Shown in pieces: positions 1 to 8,676 of a stretch of DNA of 31,350 nucleotides. The stretch covers positions 1 to 31,350 of the forward strand of contig LRSR01008751.1 of the NCBI GenBank assembly GCA_001579985.1. The letters run 5' to 3'. This DNA comes from Hypsibius dujardini. Taxonomy: Eukaryota; Tardigrada; Eutardigrada; Parachela; Hypsibiidae. A model generated the notes under the pieces. It worked only from the letters and a program-made list of their open reading frames with translations, was not told the DNA's origin and ran no database searches. Position numbers and translations under genes: made by a program. Every line of letters begins with the position of its first letter. The stretch's first letter is position 1.

Positions 1-105
1 TTTTTTATATTTATTTTATATTTATTTTATATTTATTTTATACATATTTTATATGTATTTTATATGTGTTTTATATATTTTTTATATATATTTTGTATAA
101 CAAAC
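1..105. repeat. AT-rich low-complexity tract
   Basis: The window opens with a degenerate tandem array of short T-rich units (TTTATTTTATA-like), almost without G or C. It carries no gene. Reading frames that run into it from the right (to about 407) resemble no known protein. Confidence 0.85.
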
Positions 106-888
106 TGAATTGAACCGGTTGTGTCTGAATTGTACCGCACCAAGAAAGCATCTGTTACATTTATTGTACAAGCACAAAACTGATCATCACGAGGGCCGTG
201 AAGACAAAAGACAAAAGCCGACACCCGCGAGAGATGGCGTTCGAGCGATGTTGGTCCGAGGTGGCGCTTCTCCGGCTGGAACTTTCGAAGACAGAATTCC
301 AGGCGTGACCACCACAAAGTCAACTCTATACTGTTAGTACCGCGAGTATGAGGATTGAGGACCCATGCATGGTGGAGCTTTACATAGCAGATTTCTATAT
401 TAGTCATAAGCCTTATTTATTTATTTTAGCTACTTCTGCAACGGACAAACGAAAAACAGCCCAATTAGCGAACTGATTCCACCAGATTTGATCAGCGAAA
501 TGAAAAAAATTGGGCGGCCAACAGCGTGACGTGTTAGGACACGGAGCAACTACATAGCCCGTTAAGATCTCTCGGTTGACGTTTTATGGAAATTGCTACA
601 TGACAGTCCGGAAAAAGAAAACGACCCCGCATGCCGGGGTCGGTGATTTATCGCTGCGGTCGTTAAAAACAGTAAAAAAATCGCAACCCCGTCAAATGAC
701 ACACCGCCACACCGTCGCTCTAGCTTCTATAGTTCAACATTCCTCCAGGCATCGAGCCCAAGTCCCATTTCGAGTACACGTAAGCCATAGCGCCAAAGCC
801 GTTGAAAAGACACACCGGAAACAAAAAAGCCTCTGGATAAAAGAGAAAAGATATATTTCAACACCCCGGCGGCAGACAAAAAAATTGA
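106..888. other. Intergenic stretch, nothing recognised
   Basis: I see only short chance reading frames here, on both strands, without splice context or recognisable protein similarity. No tRNA-like or repeated structure was found. Confidence 0.5.
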
Positions 889-945
889 CAGACAAATAAC
901 CAAACAGACAGGCAGACAGGCAGACAGACAGACAGACAGGCACAC
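889..945. repeat. GACA/GGCA microsatellite
   Basis: Imperfect tetranucleotide array of GACA with GGCA variants. The minus-strand translation gives Cys-Leu-Ser-Val strings, which are a by-product of the repeat and not a protein. Confidence 0.9.
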
Positions 946-1027
946 CACCTCGACGACACTTGTCAGCGCATCTTTTTTGGCGGAGCGCTTTTACAAGTAA
1001 TTCTTACGCGCAAAGTTTGACTTTACC

Positions 1028-1028
<1 letters not shown>

Positions 1029-1071
<43 letters not shown>

Positions 1072-1080
1072 CTCTCTCTT
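1029..1080. repeat. (TC)n microsatellite
   Basis: About 20 perfect TC units followed, after one GC interruption, by a few more. Sequence from here to about 1790 has no supportable gene. Confidence 0.95.
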
Positions 1081-1442
1081 TTCCTTTATGTGGTTGCTCG
1101 AATTTATGATTTATCTTTTTGTCCGTCGTATAAATGAATTTTGATACGAGACGACTAATAATCTAGGCTTCGTGACGAGGCAGCCAGCCGCGTGAACGCG
1201 CGCCCGCCCGCTCGACTTGCGAAAGGTATAAATTCATTTTTTGCCAGTCTCTCAGGCAAGCGCGCGTCGGATCGAAACTTGACCCCGGGGCGAAAGTGTG
1301 CCAAGAGGATATATAAACCCATTATGTATACCTGTATGTATAGTACACGCTTTAGTTTAGCGCTTTTCTCGTCCATTCAGGTCATCCGTGTACACTATGG
1401 ATTGCGCCAAAGACAAACAAATGAAGAAAATAATACCATCTC

Positions 1443-1463
1443 GAGGTGAGGTGAGGTGAGGTG
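1443..1463. repeat. GAGGT pentanucleotide repeat
   Basis: Four tandem copies of a 5-bp GAGGT/GGTGA unit. No gene context. Confidence 0.85.
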
Positions 1464-1799
1464 ATACGCGGAGGAACAACTGGACGGACGGAAAAGCCCT
1501 CATCCACGTATGCGATGATGACGATGAGGGGAGAAGTTGTCGCAGGTCGCGTGTGGAACGTGCTGTTATTATTGTCTAAATTTCAAGTGAGGGGAGCGTG
1601 GGGTTAGACGATGAGGAGGACAAGCTAGATGGTGTGCCCTCCAGTGAAATTGGATGCTGTCTTAGGTGATGCGTACGAGAGAGAGCTCTTCAATTCAGAA
1701 AACCAGTCAATGATCTATGCAATCCAATTTCCGCGCAGGCAGAGAAACAAACACACAAGCTACGTGTGGTATGTTGTCAGGAAGACAAATTAAGAACAG

Positions 1800-1905
1800 G
1801 CAGGCACAGTGAGACAGACAGGCGGACAGACAAACAGACAAACAAGCAGACAAGCAGGGAGGCAGGCAGACAGGCAGACAGACAGACAGACAGACAGACA
1901 GCAGC

Positions 1906-1942
<37 letters not shown>

Positions 1943-2107
1943 CGTAGGCTCATAGACAAGCAGACATGTGGACACAAAGACATACAGCTAAGCAGATCAG
2001 CGAATAAGCAGGGAGACACGCAGGCACGCAGGCAGGTAAACAGACACAAAGACAACCAAACAGTCGGAGAATATCAGACACAAACACGAAGACATATACA
2101 AACAGAC
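1800..2107. repeat. Long interrupted GACA array
   Basis: A core of near-perfect GACA units (about 1870-1940) is flanked on both sides by degenerate GACA/GGCA/AACA units. It is open in several frames on both strands only because a 4-bp period without stop codons stays open. The implied Cys-Leu-Ser-Val or Asp-Arg-Gln-Thr peptides should not be annotated. Confidence 0.92.
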
Positions 2108-2159
2108 AATAAATGGGAGAAGCGCTTAACAATTCGTGCTCATAGCTTGTCATAATCAA

Positions 2160-3110
2160 ATACTTTTCGGTTCAAAAGGCAACAAATTCTAAACAAACTA
2201 ATTACACTGATGAGTTTATCGCCTGATTAGCTTTCACGTCAAAAGTACCCCGAAAACCATGACTTCTCTCGTCGCGAGCCATGTCTGGTTTGACAGACTT
2301 GACATATGCAGCTCTCAGCGCGCTCGCCGCCGTCAGCGCGCTCGCGATCCAAACTCCGCATATTTGTAAATCAAAATTGTTCAGACATGTCTCGAGACGT
2401 CTCGTGAACAATCACTTCGAATTATATCGCGGTGTATACGCCCGCAAGCCCGCCACCATCACACGGGCCAATTAAGGAATGCTATGTACTCGAATGTTTT
2501 GAAAAATTTCATTAAGACAGTCCGCGGCCGATATATATTTACATTAACTGTCGCTGTCGGTTACCGAAAAAGTTTGCAAAGTGACGACCACCGAGCCGGA
2601 ATGACTTCATGTCCTGGGCGTTTATTAAAGAAACAACCGAGCAAGAACCACCACTGTTTGACAGGCCCATGTTGGATTATAAGGCAATCTCTCCATCGAA
2701 ACTGTCAGATAGATTTACTCCCCATTTGCTCAAAAGTCAAGAGGAGAATGGGTGGGGAAGAAAAATTATATGAAGGATTCCAATCATAACTGACCAAATC
2801 GAAAATTTATGAAACCGCGTACTTGTCAGGCTATTTTATGTGCCTGCGGGGCAACTTTTAGCTTAAATGGCATATAAAACAATCTCGCTCCTTTGTGTTT
2901 AAAAACAGCTAAGTGCATGTGTGGGCAACACTAACCAGGCGAGCAAATTACAAAAACATCGATATTATTATGACATCAGATCAGACAATAATTTGGGGAC
3001 GTCCGCAGCCGAATGACAAGTGAACGGAGGAATCGCTTAAAACATCACACAAGAACGGCTTGTGACAGAGCTAAAGCCCTGAATTTCAATTCAAATTCAA
3101 TACCAAACAA
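2160..3110. other. Intergenic stretch, nothing recognised
   Basis: Reading frames here are short and lack splice sites or family motifs. A small direct repeat of CAGCGCGCTCGC occurs twice around 2315-2346. No other structure seen. Confidence 0.45.
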
Positions 3111-3111
3111 G

Positions 3112-3405
3112 CAGACAGTTAAATAAAAAACATAGACAAGCAAAACCAGCGCTTAGCCAATGTTAGAAAGACAGACAGGCAGACAGGCAGACAGACAGAC
3201 AGACAGACAGACAAAGAGACAGGCAGACAAAGAGACAGACAGACAGACATGCAGGCAAATAGATGGACCGTTAGACAGACAGCCAGACAGCCAGACAGAC
3301 AGGCAGACAGACAGACAGACAAATAGACAGACACCAAATCAGTCAGACAAATAAACAGCTAGGCGGATGAACAAACAGATAGATGGACCGACGGACGCAT
3401 TGACA
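3112..3405. repeat. GACA/GGCA microsatellite array
   Basis: Second long GACA-type array, with the purine-rich strand again on +. It contains GGCA, AAGA and CCAGA interruptions, which indicates an old, decayed array. Confidence 0.92.
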
Positions 3406-4270
3406 GACAGAGATATAACCGGCTTGACTGATCCCTTTCGTGTTCCTGCTTGAAAAATACGCTGCTATCGCACACTACTGTAGTAAGTCGTTGGTCATTT
3501 AAATGGAAAAGAAATTAGCACCTCACGCGATGCTTTTGTTGATGGAAGACCAGACGGCTGCGGTAAAATAATTTCTCACAACCTCCCCTCACTTCGCGCG
3601 TCGCTGCGGCCAACACATGCAACAACGGATGCCATTCTCGCAAACACACACTACCGAGAACGATAATTTCGCCACTCCTAAAGTGCGTCTAATTGCTACC
3701 TATGGTCGTGTGCGCGCGAGAACTGAACACATCGGTCGACATCGCGCTCGGCGCTATTAGCGCACATACAGGTCACTTTTCCATTCCAATGACGCTAGAC
3801 ACGCAACTAACACATCATGCTCCGGGGGTCATCAAAAGCCCATTTCAACGTGCGATTCAAGCACTGAACTTCGCTCCCTCCGTTCTCCCGATGGACCTTC
3901 CACGCGGCACACGTTCGGCACAGTTTAGGGATTGGACACGCAAGCGTATTTTCTCCATGATTTAGCACGAACTGAATTAAATATAAACCGTCAGAAACGG
4001 AACAAGGCACATCCCCCTCCCCCTGGAACGTACGTCAAACGAGGATGGGTTTTTCTTCATCCATATACCAGAAACTATGTAAACAATTCGAAAACTTAAA
4101 TGTCGCTTTATTACAGACAGACTGTATGTCTCCTAGACTTAACCTTCACCATCCAATCTAAATTATCAACCAACAAACTATATATGCATTTGCATTTACT
4201 GAACACGAGTAAAGCGCCAAGATCCAAACACAAGTACACTCCTTGTGGTCTTATGCGGTTTAAGGTTCTC
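3406..4270. other. Intergenic stretch, no supportable gene
   Basis: The longest open frame (3693-3965, about 90 codons, beginning with TTG rather than ATG) has no recognisable motif, no nearby splice sites and no homolog I can name. I treat it as noncoding. Confidence 0.4.
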
Positions 4271-4277
4271 ACAAAGC

Positions 4278-4317
4278 GATGGTTAGCGATGGTTAGCGAT
4301 GGTCGGCGAGGGTCGCC
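4278..4317. repeat. Short tandem repeat, GCGATGGTTA unit
   Basis: Three to four degenerate 10-bp units of the type GCGATGGTTA. Not a telomeric array, despite containing GGTTA. Confidence 0.7.
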
Positions 4318-4385
4318 GATAACGACGGGGTTCGGCAATCACAATGGACAGTGACGGAAAATACGCAGTATTGACAGGAACATCC

Positions 4386-4400
4386 GCGCCACCTAGAGGG
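4386..4400 (-). promoter_or_regulatory. CTCF-like core motif
   Basis: The minus strand reads CCCTCTAGGTGGCGC, close to the CTCF core as known from flies (AGGTGGCGC) and vertebrates. A 15-bp match in 31 kb is weak evidence by itself. It is recorded because it lies between the repeat-rich left end and the gene block. Confidence 0.25.
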
Positions 4401-4592
4401 TATGCAACACTTTGTCCGCGGGATTGACTGCAGAGTGTAAAGGCGCAGGCATCACAGTGGTTAGACCAACGGTAATCTCTCGTCCGTTCCGGTGTGGCCA
4501 AGAAGAAAAACGTTAGCTCTCTAACACGTCCTGGGTCCGGACTCTGGAGTAGTCCTCACACTGAAGTGCTCTCCGGTTTCGAGGACTTGTTC

Positions 4593-4637
4593 AAGAACTG
4601 CTTGCACAAGAACTGCTTGTACAAGAATTGCTACAAG
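4593..4637. repeat. 15-bp tandem repeat, 3 copies
   Basis: Three copies of an AAGAACTGCTTGYAC-type unit, the last one diverged. The unit length is a multiple of three, so the overlapping reading frames stay open through it on both strands. Confidence 0.75.
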
Positions 4638-4799
4638 ACCGTGCCGGCGGTGATTGTCGAAGTTGACAAACTTGCTGTCATCCTCCGTGGAATGTAATTT
4701 GCACGAATGGGATTGGAAACCCACAAACAGCTCGTATCGATGATAGCCACCTCATTCACATCCGGCAGACTGACCAGATACTGCCAATAACGACAGACC
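4631..4799 (-). other. Possible minus-strand exon (unresolved)
   Basis: A good minus-strand 3' splice site (pyrimidine-rich run ending TTCTTTCAG) opens at 4799. The frame after it reads VCRYWQYLVSLPDVNEVAII and onward to a stop at 4631. That frame needs two bases from the previous exon, whereas the candidate upstream exon at 5199-5367 supplies one, so the two do not join in this frame. Joined in phase, the product would stop after about 14 residues. I do not recognise a family. It may be chance or part of an unseen transcript. Confidence 0.2.
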
Positions 4800-4950
4800 C
4801 TGAAAGAATGAAAGGAAATTAAGGCGAAATCCAAGCCACAACAACAATAAACGTTTTCAAGTTTCATGGAAAAAGTTTAAGTAAGCTGATCGCCGGATCG
4901 GATGAGGGAAAAGAACAGATCACTTGATAATCGCATCCAGCAATCAATTC

Positions 4951-5088
4951 ATTAACTGGCAGCAGCCAAGTGAAGCCTCAATACATCAATCAACAGATTA
5001 ACTGGCAGCAGTCAAGTGAAGCCTCAATACATCAATCAACAGATTAACTGGCAGCAGCCAAGTGAAGCCTCAATACATCAATCAATCC
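4951..5088. repeat. 46-bp tandem repeat, 3 copies
   Basis: Three head-to-tail copies (4951-4996, 4997-5042, 5043-5088), identical except for one C/T change in the middle copy and a few bases at the end of the last copy. Each unit ends in ATCAATCAA, resembling the TTGA microsatellites elsewhere in the window. Near-identity implies recent amplification. Confidence 0.95.
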
Positions 5089-5198
5089 ATCGACGAAAGA
5101 AAATATACAAAAAATAGCAAATAACATGTGAAATCAAGCAGCCCAATGCCCTCTAACAAGCGGTCACGATTCTTACAAATTGAATCTATTCCACTCAC

Positions 5199-5367
5199 CT
5201 TCGGAGTTTGCATCGAGTCGCCAGTCGGCACAACGTGCAGACCTGCTGGTGGATTCCGGTAGGACGTTTTTAATGTCAAGGTGGTCCGCTCTTTCCGGCG
5301 CAGGAGAAGTCGGTTTTTCCTCCTCCGTCGGACGGACACACCACAATCACTTGCTTGAGGATGCCAT
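5199..5367 (-). other. Possible first exon of a divergent gene
   Basis: On the minus strand a perfect 5' splice site (AAG|GTGAGT) sits at 5199/5198. Upstream, the frame beginning with the ATG at 5367 reads MASSSK, then TGA (5349-5347), then 49 further open codons to the donor (LWCVRPTEEEKPTSPAPERA and onward, hydrophilic). Three readings are possible: a noncoding 5' exon, a coding exon starting downstream, or chance, since 49 open codons arise by chance roughly one time in ten. Its position, with its ATG 311 bp from the SEPSECS start and divergent, would fit a shared bidirectional promoter. Confidence 0.3.
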
Positions 5368-5477
5368 TTTCAATCCGAAAGAAGACGGCAGATGACTTTC
5401 TTCGAGGCAAACAAGATAAAAACAGTCGGAATTTCGGAAAAACCGTTTATTAGAATTCCCGTTCCGCGTTCTATGTT

Positions 5478-5549
5478 GTTTCGTTCATTTCGTTCGCTTT
5501 ATTCATATCGTTCGTTTCGTTCATTTCGTTCGCTTTATTCATATTGTGC
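5478..5549. repeat. 36-bp repeat, 2 copies
   Basis: Two adjacent copies (starting 5478 and 5514) built from TTCGT/TTCAT sub-units, just upstream of the SEPSECS start. They probably lie in its promoter or 5' UTR. The region 5370-5678 shows no clear TATA box. Confidence 0.8.
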
Positions 5550-5678
5550 GTATTGTTCCGTTCCGGCTTTGCCGTTCGATTGATTTTACTGTGACATAAT
5601 GTCAGTTTATTTTTTTCATCCATTTTTAAGAATCTTATAATTAATAGCAATTTTCTTTGGCAATAATCATCTAGCGAA

Positions 5679-7866
5679 ATGGATGGGCAGTCGTACGAGT
5701 TATGCATGAAGATTTTGCCGAAAACGTACGTCCAACAAGCAGACGATGCCAAATCAGCATCGAGGAAATCAATCAATCTATTGCTGGAGCAAGTGGGTCT
5801 GCTTTATTTGTATTTACTATCAGTTGTCTTCCGTTTTCACCGTTGTAGAGTTTTGGTCTGTCCGTTGCAGAAGCGCATGCCGGAGGTGGGTTTTTCAGAT
5901 GTACTGATCAGATGTCTTTTAAACGATCTGGCTAATATGGACTCTAACAACTTCCCCGCAAATTGCGGAGCGGGAGAACGGGAAGGAAGAATATTCAGTG
6001 GCTTAGTTGCTGATCGTCATTTTCGTAAGTTGACTCTTAATAGTTTGAAGTAATGATTCTAGTAGCTGCCATGCCTGGATAATTTGAAAATGTCATGAAG
6101 GGCTGAATTTCCTGTTCCGTTGGCGTGAAGAGCTGAATTTCCTGTTCCGTTGGCGTGAAGAGCTCGGATTGTGGGGACGCAGTAAATCCTGCCTTGCTTA
6201 CGGCACTGATTGATGTGTTTAATTGATTGACGAATTCGTATATGCGGCAGTGGTTGATTGATCGATCAAGGTGGGTGGGTTGTCGCTGATTTAAGATATG
6301 CCCGGCCAATGTGCAATTGATTGATTTGTAATCATAAGGGATTGATTCATTTACGGCACTTGTGAAGGAACTGCTCTAATACGGAAGTTGCTATAGGAAT
6401 GTCGCACGGCGTCGGAAGATCCGGAGAATTGACCGCCGTTCAGCCCAAGGCGGCCGGGTCCTCCATCATCGCAAAATTGGCGGACAGTCTTGCCCTGCAT
6501 GCTTTAAAGATAGCCGGTGCGATCCACGTGGCAACTTGCTTTGTCGTTCCATCTTGTACCGGAATGACACTGTGCTTGACCTTCCTTGCGTTGCGGAAGG
6601 CCCGGCCTTCGGCAAGGTACATCATTTGGCCGCGCGTCGACCAGAAGTCTTGCTTCAAGAGCATGCTGACTGCCGGATACATTCCAGTCGTGATAGAAAA
6701 CATCATGGTGGAGGATGAGCTGTGCACGCATGTCAGTGAGATTGCCTGCCAAATCGAGAAACTTGGCGCCGAGAATATTTTGTGTGTCCATAGTACCACG
6801 AGCTGTTTCGCTCCGAGAGCTCCTGATAAGTACGAACAAGCATTCCTTATAGTGGCCATCTTTTTTTGAGCGATTTGTTTTGTTATGGGGTGTGCTTTCT
6901 GTTGTAGTTTACCGGCCATCGCACGTCTCTGCAAGTCGTTCGGAATTCCGCATGTGGTCAACAATGCATACGGAACCCAATCCTCTAAATGCATGCACCT
7001 CGTCGAAGAAGCCGCTCGTGTCGGGAGAGTTGACGCGTTCGTCCAAAGCCTCGATAAAAACTATATGGTTCCAGTGGGTGGTTGCCTCTTTGCGTCGTAC
7101 GATCCTGAATTTGCCCAGGCGGTGAGCTGCATGTATCCCGGTACGAACAAAACCGGTTCCGTGATATCGTTCCAGTCTTATTCACTCTGCAATGCTGAGG
7201 ATTCCTCCTTGTGTGTTTCATCCGTAGGTCGAGCGTCTGCAGCACCTTCTCTGGACCTGCTGGTGACGCTCCTGTCGATGGGAGTTACAAGGTACAAGCA
7301 GTTGCTGAAGGAGCGGAAGGAAACATTTAACTATCTGAAATACCAGTTGGAGGTTTTAGCCGCTCAGTTTCAGGAACGAGTTCTTCGAACGCCTAGTAAT
7401 CATATATCTTTAGGTAAGACGCAAACCTCTTCCCTCCTTACCCACCGAAACGTAATTGTGTTAACGGCGTACATTTCTCTACAGCCCTGACATTGTCAAC
7501 CCTGGATGAGGACAAGTGTACCATGCTAGGATCGATGCTGTTCCTCCGAGGCGTCTCCGGAGCCAGGTTCGTGACTACGCTCCATACCTTCGGACATTCA
7601 GCGGTGGTGATATCCGTCTTGCCACTTTCTGTAGAGTTGTACCTCGGGCTGCGAAGCAAGTGCTCGAAGACCACGCGTTTCTCGGTTTCGGATCGCACAC
7701 CAATGCACCCTCTGTTCCGTACTTGACCGTGGCGGCGGCAATCGGCATGACCAATGACGAAGTGAATGTTTTCGTATCGCGATTCGAAAAGGCATTTGCT
7801 AAGCTAAGAACTCCTTCCACTGCTCCCGCGGATCGGGATGTGGACACTACGGCAGTGGGCGACTGA
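5679..7866 (+). CDS. SEPSECS: O-phosphoseryl-tRNA(Sec) selenium transferase
   Basis: Pyridoxal-phosphate enzyme that converts phosphoseryl-tRNA(Sec) plus selenophosphate to selenocysteinyl-tRNA(Sec), the last step of selenocysteine synthesis, acting as a cytosolic tetramer. Exons: 5679-5792, 5871-6024, 6397-6829, 6908-7140, 7228-7413, 7485-7566, 7635-7866 or beyond. All introns are GT-AG and all phases agree. An in-frame TAA lies 12 nt upstream of the chosen ATG. Visible landmarks: MDSNNF and GEREGR, the phosphate-binding loop G96-R97-S98 with Q105, [16 protein letters not shown], and [12 protein letters not shown], where K284 is the PLP lysine (same number as in human). The intron at 7567-7634 is only 68 bp, but splicing it restores the conserved SGARVVP stretch. 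The frame stops at 7866 after 477 codons (human about 501). A downstream frame suggests the true end is near 8150 (see findings). Identification is certain; the C-terminus is not. Confidence 0.96.
6105..6164. repeat. 30-bp direct repeat in SEPSECS intron 2
   Basis: Two adjacent near-identical 30-bp units (GAATTTCCTGTTCCGTTGGC and onward) inside the largest intron of the gene (6025-6396). Confidence 0.85.
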
Positions 7867-8150
7867 GAATTTCGCCGAGTTGATGAAGCCGTTCGTGTCT
7901 GCCAAGTGCGAATTCGTCGGTCGTGACGACGAACCGAGGAACGGTAAGCTTGCTCAAACTCGCTTACTGTTTCTCTGAAAGAATACTAATTTTTTGAATC
8001 GACCATCCTTTTCGCTCTCTTTGTAGCGAAAAAGGAGGGACCAAAGGAGTCGAGGTTGGAAGCTGGAACAACACACAATTTTTTTCTGCAGAAGGTCCAG
8101 TGGAGGACTCCATGCAAACGGACAACAGCTCGCGAACTCTTAATAAATAA
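7867..8150 (+). other. SEPSECS: Probable C-terminal SEPSECS coding region, out of frame
   Basis: Immediately after the TGA, another frame is open from about 7823 to 7943 ([20 protein letters not shown] and onward). It ends at a consensus donor (ACG|GTAAGC, phase 1), joins across an intron at 7944-8091 (acceptor TTTTTCTGCAG) and continues EGPVEDSMQTDNSSRTLNK to a TAA at 8148-8150. The acidic, polar tail resembles the end of animal SEPSECS proteins in character. An earlier acceptor at 8026 exists but leads into a poor frame. Either a 1-nt deletion or 2-nt insertion separates the two frames, or this is 3' UTR containing an intron. Confidence 0.55.
8142..8147 (+). terminator. SEPSECS polyadenylation signal
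   Basis: AATAAA immediately followed by TAA, with T-rich sequence downstream. In the extended reading frame the hexamer encodes the last two residues (Asn-Lys) and abuts the stop codon. Confidence 0.7.
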
Positions 8151-8159
8151 TTTTATTGT

Positions 8160-8676
8160 CTATTCACCGATGCTATTTTTTCTTCACATTCTCACGATGG
8201 TTGTAGAATTTTAGAAAGGAGTATTTTCCAGGTTGCCAATGATATGGTGGCCACATTTTTTAAATCTCTAGTCTCGTACCGACCGGCAGTGTGAGCATGT
8301 CACGTGACCATTGCTATTGAAATCCAAGGACGGAGCAACCGTGACTAGCAGTGGTGCTTACAGCGAAGCGCTTGTTAATGGCCTCTCTGCCATCAGCTGT
8401 TTTGCTTTTGCAATCAACTCCGCATGGCAAACGCATCGCCAGAGTCACTGCGATCCACAATCGCCACACACACACACACACACACACACCGTACTGAAAA
8501 ACGGTCATCGATCTCCTTCACACAGTAAACTCTTTGTTCGTTGGTCAATGTAGTTTTTTTTCTCCAGTCATTTTCGACATTCGACTTCACACTCCACGCT
8601 GATTTTTCTCTCCACGTGACATTTATTTTTCAATACAGTTGTCCACAATCATAACGGGGACTGATAAGACATCGTC
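8160..8676 (+). promoter_or_regulatory. SEPSECS-OTUD5 intergenic/promoter region
   Basis: About 0.5 kb separates the SEPSECS poly(A) signal from the OTUD5 start codon, so it must hold the OTUD5 promoter and 5' UTR. It contains a palindromic TCACGTGA box (8300-8307; bHLH-ZIP type, such as USF or MITF/TFE) and a (CA)n tract (8465-8489). No TATA box is evident. Confidence 0.5.

Noticed and set aside
1707-2159. Several 60-130 codon open frames rich in Cys-Leu-Ser-Val or Asp-Arg-Gln-Thr
   Set aside because: They are direct translations of the (GACA)n/(TGTC)n repeat, open on both strands at once. The same applies at 734-948, 3119-3354, 15738-16193, 28693-28971 and 29374-29758.
4278-4317. Telomere-like GGTTAG
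   Set aside because: The unit is 10 bp (GCGATGGTTA) with only a few degenerate copies, so it is an ordinary short tandem repeat.
6440-6994. 184-codon minus-strand frame
   Set aside because: It is the antisense shadow of SEPSECS exons 3-4, whose sense frame shows family motifs.
7774-7855. 82-bp intron joining VNVF to WATENF
   Set aside because: It is phase-compatible but would delete a segment ([12 protein letters not shown]) that aligns with the conserved SEPSECS helix. Kept only as an alternative in the frame-break finding.
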